This document shows, piece after piece, positions 48,080 through 56,380 of a DNA stretch of 64,000 nt. Position numbers and translations under genes: made by a program. Under the pieces are notes generated by a model. It was not told the DNA's origin. It searched no databases and saw only the letters and a program-made list of their open reading frames with translations. Where the stretch lies: the NCBI RefSeq assembly GCF_036206005.1, contig NZ_CP108143.1:4245501-4309500 (forward strand). The letters run 5' to 3'. Numbering within the stretch: the first letter of the stretch is position 1; every line of letters begins with the position of its first letter. The stretch is from Streptomyces sp. NBC_00178 (GTDB lineage Bacteria; Actinomycetota; Actinomycetes; Streptomycetales; Streptomycetaceae).

Positions 48080-50449
48080 GTGGAACAGCTGACGCAGCAT
48101 GACCCGCGGCGGATCGGCCCGTTCGAGGTGCTGGGACGGCTCGGAGCCGGGGGCATGGGGCTGGTCTATCTCGCGCGGTCGGCGTCGGGCCGGCGGGTGG
48201 CGATCAAGACCGTGCGTACGGAACTGGCCGAGGACCAGCTGTTCCGGGTCCGTTTCACGCGCGAGGTGGAGGCCGCCCGCGCGGTCAGCGGCTTCTACAC
48301 CGCCGCCGTGGTCGACGCCGACCCCAGGGCCGCCGTGCCCTGGCTGGCGACCGCCTACGTCCCCGCCCCCTCCCTCGAGGAGATAGTGAACGAGTGCGGG
48401 CCCATGCCGACGCAGGCCGTGCGCTGGCTGGCCGCGGGGATCGCGGAGGCCCTGCAGTCGATCCACGGTGCCGGGCTGGTGCACCGCGACCTGAAGCCGT
48501 CCAACGTCCTCGTGGTCGAGGACGGGCCCCGGGTGATCGACTTCGGCATCGCGTCCGGTGTCTCCAACACCCGCCTGACCATGACGAACGTCGCGGTGGG
48601 CACCCCCGCCTACATGTCGCCCGAGCAGGCCCGGGACTCGCGCAGCGTGACGGGCGCGAGCGACATCTTCTCGCTGGGATCCACCCTCGTCTTCGCGGCG
48701 ACGGGGCACGCGCCGTTCCACGGGGCGAATCCGGTCGAGACCGTGTTCATGCTGCTGCGTGAGGGCCCCGACACCCACGGGCTGCCCGACGACCTGCGTC
48801 CGCTCATCGAGTCCTGCATGCAGATGGACGCGACCCGGCGGCCCAGCCCGGCGGACCTGCAGGCGCAGCTGGCTCCGCACCTGTTCGGCTCCGGCAGCGA
48901 CGACAGCGGGACCGCCTCCGCCTGGCTGCCGACCGTGGCGACCGCGATGATCGAGCGCCGCCGGGGCGGTGGCCGTACCGTCGCCGCCCCGCCCGCACCG
49001 GTCGCGGTGCCGCCGCCCCCGCGGCAGCCGCCCGCCGGGGCGGGCCGCGGGACGGCGTGGGGCGACGCGGCGGAGCAGCGGACCGCGCCCGCTCCGGCGC
49101 CTGTGCCCGACGGCGGTCCCGTGCGGCTGACCGGGGCGAAGGTGCCGATCGGGCCCGGCCCCCGGCCCGTGGACGTGCGGGGGCCCGCCGCCGCGCACGC
49201 CGACCCGGCCACCGGCTGGGTGCGTGCGCCCGGCGGGCAGGCCGCGACGCCGCCCACGGCGCCGGTGGTCCCCGCCCCCGTGCCCGCCCAGGACGGGACG
49301 GCCGCCGCGCCGGAGCGCTGGCGGCCGTGGCGCTTCCGCATGTCGAACGACGTGTGGGGCACGCCCGTCGTCGTGGGCGACCTGCTGTACGTGACGTCGT
49401 TCGAGGTCCACGCCCTGGACGTGGGCAACGGGCGGCGCCAGTTCAAGACCCGGGACGTGGCCTGGACGATGGCCGTGGACGGCGGCAGGATCCACGCCTC
49501 GGACGGCCCGTCGCTCTACGCGCTGGACGCGGCGACCGGGGCCGAGCGCTGGCGGCTGCAGACGGATGCCTGGGTCTACTCCCTCAAGGCCGACCGGGGC
49601 ACCGTGCTGACCGCCACGCGCGGGGGCGGCGTGCAGGCGTGGGAGGCCTCCAGCGGCGACAAGCTGTGGGAGACCAGGGGCGCCCAGACGGACTTCGAGA
49701 CGCCGGAGGCGGGGCCCGTCATCCACGACGGCACCGTGTTCCTGTGGCAGGAGTCGCGGCTGCGGGCCGTGGACGCGCGCACCGGCGCGGAGCGCTGGTC
49801 GTACCCGGTCGGCGACGCCGCGTCCTGCGGCGGGGTCCCGGTACGGGTGACCCCCGCACCGGACGGCTTCGTCTACGTCGCGGCGGGCACCCGGGTGCTG
49901 GCCGTGGACATCGTCTCGGGCCGGGTGCGCTGGCACTTCGAGTCGCCGGCCGTCTTCCTGTCCCCGCCCGCCTTCGCGCCCGGCCCGGCGGTCACCGGCG
50001 GCGGGGTGTACCTCGCCGACTACCTCGGCACCGTGTACGCCCTGGACGCCTCCACCGGCAAGGACCGGTGGCGGATCGCGACGGAGGCCCGCCAGTCGGT
50101 CGAGCCCGTCCTGGTGGGCGCCGGAAACGTCCACGTCGGCAGCGGAAGCGCCCTGTACACGCTGGACGCGGTCACCGGCACGCCCAAGTGGCGCTTCGCC
50201 GCGGGCGGCGAGGTCGTCGGCTCCCCGGTCGTGGCCGACGGCCGCGTCCACTTCGGTTCGGCGGACCACGTGCTGTACACGCTGGACGCGGCGGGCGGCC
50301 AGCTCCGCTGGAAGCTGGCCACGGGGGGCGAGATCACGGGTTCCCCGGTGGCGCAGGCGGGTGTCGTCTACGCGTGCAGCAAGGACCGCTGCGTGTACGC
50401 CCTGGACGCGCTCAAGGGCACGGGGACGGGCAACCGGGCCCACGCCTGA
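48080..50449 (+). CDS. afsK: Ser/Thr protein kinase AfsK with PQQ-repeat sensor
   Basis: 789 residues from GTG 48080; the long frame to 47846 is rejected. Kinase domain at 13-275: Gly loop GRLGAGGMG, Lys43, HRDLKPSN (135-142), DFG (154-156), GTPAYMSPEQA. Thr167 corresponds, with a one-residue offset, to Thr168 of S. coelicolor AfsK, the reported autophosphorylation site. A disordered Pro-rich linker (~280-415) leads to a PQQ-type beta-propeller with repeats such as YALDAATGAERWRLQ, YTLDAVTGTPKWRF and YALDASTGKDRWRI. There is no membrane span. It phosphorylates AfsR, which activates afsS. Confidence 0.9.
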   Translation: MEQLTQHDPRRIGPFEVLGRLGAGGMGLVYLARSASGRRVAIKTVRTELAEDQLFRVRFTREVEAARAVSGFYTAAVVDADPRAAVPWLATAYVPAPSLEEIVNECGPMPTQAVRWLAAGIAEALQSIHGAGLVHRDLKPSNVLVVEDGPRVIDFGIASGVSNTRLTMTNVAVGTPAYMSPEQARDSRSVTGASDIFSLGSTLVFAATGHAPFHGANPVETVFMLLREGPDTHGLPDDLRPLIESCMQMDATRRPSPADLQAQLAPHLFGSGSDDSGTASAWLPTVATAMIERRRGGGRTVAAPPAPVAVPPPPRQPPAGAGRGTAWGDAAEQRTAPAPAPVPDGGPVRLTGAKVPIGPGPRPVDVRGPAAAHADPATGWVRAPGGQAATPPTAPVVPAPVPAQDGTAAAPERWRPWRFRMSNDVWGTPVVVGDLLYVTSFEVHALDVGNGRRQFKTRDVAWTMAVDGGRIHASDGPSLYALDAATGAERWRLQTDAWVYSLKADRGTVLTATRGGGVQAWEASSGDKLWETRGAQTDFETPEAGPVIHDGTVFLWQESRLRAVDARTGAERWSYPVGDAASCGGVPVRVTPAPDGFVYVAAGTRVLAVDIVSGRVRWHFESPAVFLSPPAFAPGPAVTGGGVYLADYLGTVYALDASTGKDRWRIATEARQSVEPVLVGAGNVHVGSGSALYTLDAVTGTPKWRFAAGGEVVGSPVVADGRVHFGSADHVLYTLDAAGGQLRWKLATGGEITGSPVAQAGVVYACSKDRCVYALDALKGTGTGNRAHA

Positions 50450-50487
50450 CGCCCGCGGGAGCGCGCCGGGCGCGCGGGCGGACGGGT

Positions 50488-51177
50488 TCAGGGGTGCGGC
50501 GGGTGGTACCGGTCGCGCTCCGGGCCGTCGGTCCGTCCGGGATACGTGTCCCCGTCATGGACGTCCTGGACCGGGTAGGCGGCCGTGTCCTCGTCGGCCG
50601 GTGACGCCCGGTGCCGGCCCGGCCCCGTGTACGGGTCCGCCTCCGGTTCGGGCCCCGGCGACGTCATGGCGGCCGGACCGGGCTCCTGCGTCGGGGGCCA
50701 GGTGTCCGGACGGTCGTCCGGCGGCACGGGGTAGGGCTCGGCCGCGTCGCGCCGGCGGGGCGACCGGCGGCGGCCCGACATCAGCAGCGCGCCCAGCAGG
50801 AGCAGCACACCGCCCGCCAGCGCCTGGGCCACGCCCCACCGGAGCCCGGAGCCCTCGCCGCCGACCGTCAGGCTGCCCGCCGCCTGACCCTGGCGCACCA
50901 TCCACAGGACGGTGAACCCGAGCACGACCAGGCCCGCCAGGGCCACCGCCCCGCGCGAGCGCAGGACGACCCCGACGAGGGTCACCAGGGCGGCGAAGAG
51001 GAACGGCAGCAGGATCGAGGTGATCACGGGCGACGAGACGCCGGTGATGCCGCCGAACAGGTCCTGGATCCGGTAGTCCCGGCCCAGGCGTTCGCCGTAC
51101 CAACTCTGGAAGGGGCTCTGGACCGCCGCGGCGGCGCCGACGAGGGCGACGACGGAGCCGAGGACATTGCGGACCAT
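50488..51177 (-). CDS. small membrane protein with acidic Pro-rich tail
   Basis: 229 residues from ATG 51177; the longer frame to 51282 is not supported. Three or four transmembrane segments (VLGSVVALVGAAAAVQSP, TSILLPFLFAALVTLVGVV, VALAGLVVLGFTVLWMV, ALAGGVLLLLGALLMSG) are followed by a ~75-residue cytoplasmic tail rich in Pro, Asp and Arg. Function unknown. It converges on afsK and is divergent from the 51402 gene. Confidence 0.65.
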   Translation of the reverse strand: MVRNVLGSVVALVGAAAAVQSPFQSWYGERLGRDYRIQDLFGGITGVSSPVITSILLPFLFAALVTLVGVVLRSRGAVALAGLVVLGFTVLWMVRQGQAAGSLTVGGEGSGLRWGVAQALAGGVLLLLGALLMSGRRRSPRRRDAAEPYPVPPDDRPDTWPPTQEPGPAAMTSPGPEPEADPYTGPGRHRASPADEDTAAYPVQDVHDGDTYPGRTDGPERDRYHPPHP

Positions 51178-51401
51178 CGTCAGCCTCCCGGGCCTTGGCG
51201 CACAGCTGTGGCGCACGGCTGTGCGCTCCGCTCCCCGGACCGACGCTACGCCTGGCCGATCCCCCCTGCCATCGGAGACCATGACGAGACCGTGACAGGG
51301 TCATGACTGGACTGCGGGTCGGCGCCGGGGATGCTGTGTGTCACGCTGTCGCGGGTGTGCGACGGCCGGAGAGGCCGACAACAGCAAGGGGGGCTGCGTC
51401 G

Positions 51402-51941
51402 ATGATGCGGCGACGGATCAGGTTCGCGGCGGTACTGGTCGTGGTGGTGCTCGCGCTCACGGGGTTCTCCACGTCCAGCCACGGCGGCAGGAGCGGAAAG
51501 AGCCGCAGCAGCGGTTCCAGCGGCGGAGGGTGCTCCAACTCCAGCAAGAGCAACGGCGGTTACCACAGCCGTGATGACTACGACGACTACGACGACACCT
51601 CGTCGAGTTCGTCCGGCGGCTCCGCCTACGAGTCCACCACCCCGGAGCCGACCGCCTCGGAGGAGCCGGCGCTGCGCGTGGTCCGGTGCGCCGGGCCCCG
51701 GAAGGGCAGGCGCGCGGGGTCGACCTCCTCGTCGGTCGAGATCCGTTCCACCGCCACGACCGAGCACCTGTACGACGTGGTCGTGACGTTCGTCGACGCC
51801 AAGGGCCTGACGGTCGACACGGGCAAGGCCGACGCCGAGATGAAGGCCGGCGAGTCCAGGATCATCCAGGTCCCCATGGACAGCCCGCGCCTTGCTTCCC
51901 GCGTGAAGCGCTGCCTGGTCACGGCCGAGCTGCGCTACTGA
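51402..51941 (+). CDS. exported Ser/Gly-rich protein of the afs locus
   Basis: 179 residues from ATG 51402 with AAGGGGGG upstream. A basic start and a hydrophobic stretch (FAAVLVVVVLALTGFS) form a signal sequence; the place usually held by the lipobox Cys (LTGC) is Phe. The middle is a Ser/Gly/Asp-rich disordered region with DDYDDYDD. The C-terminal ~75 residues form a small beta-rich domain (LYDVVVTFVDAKGLTVDTG) with two Cys. A gene in this position is conserved between afsK and afsS in Streptomyces. Function unknown. Confidence 0.65.
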   Translation: MMRRRIRFAAVLVVVVLALTGFSTSSHGGRSGKSRSSGSSGGGCSNSSKSNGGYHSRDDYDDYDDTSSSSSGGSAYESTTPEPTASEEPALRVVRCAGPRKGRRAGSTSSSVEIRSTATTEHLYDVVVTFVDAKGLTVDTGKADAEMKAGESRIIQVPMDSPRLASRVKRCLVTAELRY

Positions 51942-51949
51942 CCGAGGGC

Positions 51950-51999
51950 GCGACACGGGGAGGGCCCGAGCCGTCCGGCTCGGGCCCTCCCCGTGTCGC
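51950..51999. terminator. 23-bp perfect-stem terminator between 51402 gene and afsS
   Basis: The left arm at 51950-51972 and right arm at 51977-51999 are exact complements around a GTCC loop. It serves convergent genes ending at 51941 (+) and 52133 (-). Confidence 0.85.
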
Positions 52000-52132
52000 G
52001 CATACAGAGCGGCCGCGACGGCTCCCCCTCCGCGCCGCCGCGGCCGCTCTTCGCGCGGTCCGTCGAGGCCCAGGGCCCCGGGTCCGGATCGTGCCGGGCT
52101 CCCCCAGAGCCGGCCCGGTCCGGGCGACGGAC

Positions 52133-52288
52133 CTAGTTGGCCGGCTCCGATGTCGCGTGCATGTCGTCCGTGGTGGCCTCGCCACCGGTCGCGTGCATGT
52201 CCTTCGTCGTGATCTTGCCGGCGTCGCCGCCCGTCGCGTGCATGTCCTGCGGCTTGATCTCAGGGTTCTTCTTCGCTGCGTCCGCCAT
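52133..52288 (-). CDS. afsS: AfsS (AfsR2), small activator of secondary metabolism
   Basis: 51 residues from ATG 52288. It has the AfsS hallmark of three tandem repeats: KPQDMHATGG, TTKDMHATGG and TTDDMHAT, each a T/P-x-x-D-x-H core. The described AfsS consensus is T-x-x-D-x-H-M-P-x-P-A, so this version has HAT where HMP is usual. It lies downstream of afsR on the same strand, as in S. coelicolor, where AfsR activates it and it raises actinorhodin and undecylprodigiosin output. Confidence 0.85.
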   Translation of the reverse strand: MADAAKKNPEIKPQDMHATGGDAGKITTKDMHATGGEATTDDMHATSEPAN

Positions 52289-52571
52289 GCTGATCCGCTC
52301 CCGTTGTGTCGAGTGGCTGAGGCCCGCCCGGCTGTTCCCCCGTGGACTGCCGGACGGGCGTGCCAGGGCCGCTCACGATAGTGCGACGACCACGACTTCA
52401 GCCCGCCTGCCCCCCGTTGGGACGGGTTGACGAGGTCGAGACTGCCGGACGGCGATAAACGAATGATGAACGGCCCGCGCCCGCACGGCCTCCGGACCGC
52501 CGCACGGCCACAGGGCCGCCACGGTGACGGGCCGCGAGACGGCGTCGGACCGCCGTCTCGCCGTCACGAGG
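52289..52571 (-). promoter_or_regulatory. afsR-afsS intergenic region with AfsR/PhoP-box-like repeats
   Basis: Minus-strand repeats GTTCATCATTC (52471-52461) and GTTTATCGCCG (52460-52450) are two consecutive 11-mers. The style resembles the PHO/AfsR direct repeats bound upstream of afsS in S. coelicolor. They lie about 160 bases before the afsS start, further than expected for a -35 overlap, so the exact promoter is uncertain; a TATCGT hexamer occurs at 52380-52375. No gene is visible. Confidence 0.45.
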
Positions 52572-55538
52572 TCAGACCGGCACGGAGGCACCGGAGGAGA
52601 GGAGGGCCCGTACCTCGTCGGCCTCGTGCGAGCCCAGCTCCTCGTAGAGGGAGAGCGCCTCGTGCCAGCAGGCCTGCGCCCGGCCGATCTGGCCGATGCC
52701 CGCGAGGGCACGGCCGAGCACGGTCAGGACGTTGCCCCGCCGCCACGCACCGCCGATGCCACGCAGGGCGGTCAGCGCCTGCTCCGCCTTGGTCGCCGCG
52801 TCCGCCGCCGCTCCGGCCGCCAGATCCACCTCCGCCAGGCGGAAGAGGGTCATCCCCTCCCACAGGCGCTGGCGGCTGTCCCGGAACACGTCGAGCGCCT
52901 CCAGGAGGCTGTCCGCGGCCTCGGCGAACTGGCCGCTCTGCGTGTGGGCCATGCCCAGCGCGTAACGGCCGTTGGCACTCCGCAGGGCGTGCCCCATCCC
53001 GTCGTAGATCGCGGTGCCCTCCTGGGCCAGGGACACCGCGCTCGTGATCCGGCCCGTCGCCAGGTGGATGCGCGACAGGTTGCACAGCGCGCTGGCCTCG
53101 CCGGGACGGTCGTCGATGCGCCGGAAGCTCGCGATGGCCTGGGTGAGGTAGGTCTCCCCGTCCTCGTGACGGCTCTGGTAGAGCGCCATGATGCCGCGCG
53201 CGTTCGCGGCCCAGCAGCCCGGCAGCGGGTCCGTGTCCGCGTCGACGAGCCGCATCACCTGCTGCGCCTCCTCCTCCGCCTGGTCGAAACGGCCCGAGGT
53301 GTGGTGGACGTCGGCGAGTGTCATCAGCGCCCTGACCTCGGTGCGCCGGTCGCCGCCCGCCCGCGCGGCGTTCCGGACCGAGACGGCGACCTTCTCGTAC
53401 TGCTTGGCGTCGGCGCCGGACTCCCCGAGGTCGAGCGACGCCCACAGCAGGTCCACGGCCCTGCGCAGCGTGCCCGGACCGTACGACTGCTGGACGCAGG
53501 CGAGCAGTGGGCCCGCCTCGGCGTACAGCCAGTCCAGTGCCGTGTGCCGGTCGCCGAACGACAGGCCGGGATGCTCGGTCGGCTCCAGGTGGTCCACCAG
53601 ACGGTCGCCGGGCCGCTCCAGCGCGTAGACGCCCGCGGCCGTCGCCAGGTAGAAGTCCAGCAGCCGCGAGAGCGCCAGGTCCCTTTCCACCGGCGGGTGT
53701 TCGTCGCGCTCCGCGCACGCACGTGCGTAGAGGCGCACCAGGTCGTGGTAGCGGTAGCGGCCCGGGGCCGCCGACTCCAGGAGGCTGGTGTCGACCAGCG
53801 ACTCCAGGAGGTCCTCCGCCGTGTGCGTCTCAAGGTTCAGGAGCGCGGCCGCCGCCGCGAGGGAGATGTCGGGCCCGTCCGCCAGGCCCAGCAGCCGGAA
53901 GGCGCGGGCCTGGGCCGGCTCCAGCTGGCCGTAGCCGAGCTCGAAGGTGGCCTTCACCGCGAGGTCGCCCGCCTGGAGTTCGTCCAGCCGCCGGCGCTCG
54001 TCGGCGAGCTTCGCCGCGAGGACGGAGACGGTCCAGGTGCGGCGCGAGGCGAGGCGCGAGGCCGCGATGCGGATGGCCAGCGGCAGGAAGCCGCAGGCGG
54101 CCACCACGTCCAGCGCGGCCTCACGCTCGGACTGGACACGTTCCTCGCCGACGATGCGGGTGAAGAGCTGCAGGGCCTCCTCCGGGGACATCACGTCCAG
54201 GTCCACCAGGTGCGCGCCGGCCAGGTCGACCATGCGGACCCGGCTGGTGACCAGTGCGGCGCAGCCCTCCGTGCCGGGGAGCAGGGGCCGGATCTGCGCC
54301 GCGTCGTGGGCGTTGTCCAGCAGGACCAGGACGCGCCGCCCGTCCAGCGTGGAGCGGTAGAGGGCCGCCCGCTCGGCCAGCGAGTCCGGGATGGCGGAAT
54401 CGGTGGTGCCGAGGGCCCGCAGGAAGGAGCCGAGCACCGTCTCGGGTTCGGCGGCCCGTGCCCCCGCCCCCTGGAGGTCGACGTAGAGCTGCCCGTCGGG
54501 GAAGTGCCGGCGGGCCTGGTGGGCGACGTGCACGGCGAGCGTCGTCTTGCCGACCCCGCCGATCCCGGCCAGGGCGGAGACCGCCATGACGGATCCCTCG
54601 GCGGTCCCCAGCCGGCTCCCCAGCTCGCGTACGAAGGAGGAGCGTCCGGTGAAGTCCGGCACAGTAGCGGGCAGTTGGGCGGGGCGCAGCGGTGCGGGTG
54701 CCGGGGCCGCCGTCTCGTCCGCCGCGTGGGCCAGATCCTCGTCGGCCCGCAGGATCCGCTGCTGGAGGGCGGCCAGTTCGGGGCGCGGGTCGACGCCCAG
54801 CTCCTCCGCGAGCAGCCTGCGGGTGTCCGCGTACACCGCCAGGGCCTCGGCCTGCCGGCCGCTGCGGTACAGGGCCACCATCAGCAGCTCGCGCAGCCGT
54901 TCGCGCAGAGGGTGCGCCGCGGTGAGCGCGGTCAGTTCGGAGACGGCCTCGGCGTGGTAGCCCACCTCCAGGTCGAGGTCGAGCCGGGTCTCGACGAGCT
55001 GGAGGCGCCACTCCTCCAGGCCGGCACGCCGGTTGTCCGCGTAGGGGCCCGGGAGGGAGGCCAGTGCCTCGCCGTCCCAGAGGCCCAGCAGCTTGTCGAC
55101 GAGGGCGCGGGCCTGTGACCGGTCGCCGCCGCTCCGGGCCTTCTCCGCCTCGGCCGCCAGGTCCTGAGCGAGCGTCAGGTCGAGTGCCCCGCGCTTGATC
55201 CGGACCGCGTAACCCCCCGCCTCGCTGACCAGGGTGTCCTGGCCCAGCGTCTTGCGGAGCCGGGACGCGTAGGTCCGTACGGTCGCGAGGGCTCGGGGCG
55301 GAGGGTCGTCGCCCCAGAGGGCGTCGATGAGTTCGGCCGCCGTCGCGGTGCGCCCGTCGCGCAGGAGGAGGGCCGCCAGCAGGGCCCGTTGCTGCGGTGA
55401 CCCGGACGGCAGGGGCTCGCCGCCCCGCCAGGCGCGTACGGGGCCGAGCACCGTGAAGCGCAGGCCGACGCCGGCCGCGTCCTCGCGCGGAGCCCGCGGC
55501 TCCGGCACGCGCGCCCCGGGCCCGTCGTCGCCGTCCAT
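52572..55538 (-). CDS. afsR: AfsR, global SARP-type activator (SARP-NB-ARC-TPR)
   Basis: 988 residues from ATG 55538. N-terminal SARP DNA-binding and BTAD domains at ~26-275 (LRFTVLGPVRAWRGGEPL, YASRLRKTLG, EEWRLQLVETRLDLDLEV). The NB-ARC ATPase has Walker A GIGGVGKTT (Lys331) and a DNAHD Walker B-type strand. TPR repeats fill ~640-985 (ALCNLSRIHLATGRI, ALGMAHTQSGQFAEAADS). In S. coelicolor AfsK, PkaG and AfsL phosphorylate it and it then activates afsS. Orientation and neighbours agree. Confidence 0.92.
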   Translation of the reverse strand: MDGDDGPGARVPEPRAPREDAAGVGLRFTVLGPVRAWRGGEPLPSGSPQQRALLAALLLRDGRTATAAELIDALWGDDPPPRALATVRTYASRLRKTLGQDTLVSEAGGYAVRIKRGALDLTLAQDLAAEAEKARSGGDRSQARALVDKLLGLWDGEALASLPGPYADNRRAGLEEWRLQLVETRLDLDLEVGYHAEAVSELTALTAAHPLRERLRELLMVALYRSGRQAEALAVYADTRRLLAEELGVDPRPELAALQQRILRADEDLAHAADETAAPAPAPLRPAQLPATVPDFTGRSSFVRELGSRLGTAEGSVMAVSALAGIGGVGKTTLAVHVAHQARRHFPDGQLYVDLQGAGARAAEPETVLGSFLRALGTTDSAIPDSLAERAALYRSTLDGRRVLVLLDNAHDAAQIRPLLPGTEGCAALVTSRVRMVDLAGAHLVDLDVMSPEEALQLFTRIVGEERVQSEREAALDVVAACGFLPLAIRIAASRLASRRTWTVSVLAAKLADERRRLDELQAGDLAVKATFELGYGQLEPAQARAFRLLGLADGPDISLAAAAALLNLETHTAEDLLESLVDTSLLESAAPGRYRYHDLVRLYARACAERDEHPPVERDLALSRLLDFYLATAAGVYALERPGDRLVDHLEPTEHPGLSFGDRHTALDWLYAEAGPLLACVQQSYGPGTLRRAVDLLWASLDLGESGADAKQYEKVAVSVRNAARAGGDRRTEVRALMTLADVHHTSGRFDQAEEEAQQVMRLVDADTDPLPGCWAANARGIMALYQSRHEDGETYLTQAIASFRRIDDRPGEASALCNLSRIHLATGRITSAVSLAQEGTAIYDGMGHALRSANGRYALGMAHTQSGQFAEAADSLLEALDVFRDSRQRLWEGMTLFRLAEVDLAAGAAADAATKAEQALTALRGIGGAWRRGNVLTVLGRALAGIGQIGRAQACWHEALSLYEELGSHEADEVRALLSSGASVPV

Positions 55539-55892
55539 GCTGCCCCCTGTCCTGCTCGCCCCGCCGGTCCTGCCGTCCCCGCCTGTTCCTTACCGCTGGT
55601 ACCGCGCTCAACAGTCTGCCTTGTCGCGGGCGGACTCGTCAGCATCGGGTGAGGCTCTGCACAGGGCCTCGACAACGAATGCGGGACGGGGCCCCGTTCG
55701 GGACGGCGGGCACCGTGTCCCGGGGAGGCGCGGAGGGGCGGGACCGCTCGGCGGACGGCCGGGGGGCGGGCAGCCGGCCGGGGTCCCGGACTGAAGCACC
55801 GGGAAGGGCAGGAGCCCCGCTCCTCCGCCGGGGCGGGGGAGCGGGGCTCCTTGGGTACTGCTCACTCGGCCGCGATCGGCCGACCCGGGCAA
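55539..55892 (-). other. 354-base gap between afsR and the cold-shock gene
   Basis: No gene is visible. It contains the csp terminator (55811-55850) and, next to 55538, the afsR promoter region, in which I could not identify a confident -35/-10 pair. Confidence 0.35.
55811..55850 (-). terminator. cold-shock gene terminator
   Basis: GGAGCCCCGCTCC and GGAGCGGGGCTCC are exact complements (13 bp) with a 14-base loop, 43 bases past the csp stop on its strand. Confidence 0.65.
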
Positions 55893-56096
55893 CTAGGCCG
55901 GGGTGACGTTCTCAGCCTGCGGACCCTTGGGTCCCTGAGTGACGTCGAAGTTCACGGCCTGGTTCTCCTCGAGGGAGCGGAACCCGGACGCGTTGATCGC
56001 GGAGTAGTGGACGAAGACATCCGGGCCGCCGCCGTCCTGGGCGATGAAGCCGAAGCCCTTTTCAGCGTTGAACCACTTGACGGTTCCGGTAGCCAT
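55893..56096 (-). CDS. CspA-family cold-shock protein
   Basis: 67 residues from ATG 56096 with AAGGAGGGC before it. It is a single cold-shock domain: TGTVKWFNAEKGFGFI (RNP1), PDVFVHYSAIN (RNP2) and QAVNFDVTQGPKGPQAENV. It binds single-stranded nucleic acid as an RNA chaperone. The 5' region contains a hairpin followed by T residues (56189-56158) that could act as a cold-responsive leader or attenuator. It lies divergent from mqnA. Confidence 0.95.
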   Translation of the reverse strand: MATGTVKWFNAEKGFGFIAQDGGGPDVFVHYSAINASGFRSLEENQAVNFDVTQGPKGPQAENVTPA

Positions 56097-56161
56097 AAGC
56101 CCTCCTTGGGCCAAAGGGTTGCCCTGCTCCAGAACCTGCATACAAGTCTGAAAACTACAAA

Positions 56162-56189
56162 AGCCTGCGGGTTACATGCTCCGCAGGCT
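56162..56189 (-). promoter_or_regulatory. attenuator-like hairpin in the csp 5' region
   Basis: Minus strand AGCCTGCGG-(10)-CCGCAGGCT followed by TTTG, a perfect 9-bp stem with a short T-run, 65 bases before the csp ATG. A TTGCAG/TACAGA pair (17-bp spacer) overlaps its left arm and a TAGGCT lies further up. Which promoter is used decides whether the hairpin is transcribed. Confidence 0.45.
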
Positions 56190-56368
56190 CTGTACTGCAA
56201 GGGAAACCAAACTGCAACTTGCGGGCGAGCCTAGCACGCAGTCAGCGGGGAGCGGTAGAGGGAAAGATCACTTCACCCGGATGTCTGATCGGCACGTCGG
56301 AGGGGTGACGGACAAGGCTCCGGAGGGTGTCCGGCGGCCCCGATGACACCGGTCGCCGGGGACGGGTC

Positions 56369-56374
56369 TAGCCT
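56369..56374 (+). promoter_or_regulatory. -10 element for a leaderless mqnA transcript
   Basis: TAGCCT ends 6 bases before GTG 56381 and no ribosome binding site is present; the message is probably leaderless. Confidence 0.45.
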
Positions 56375-56380
56375 CGCGAT

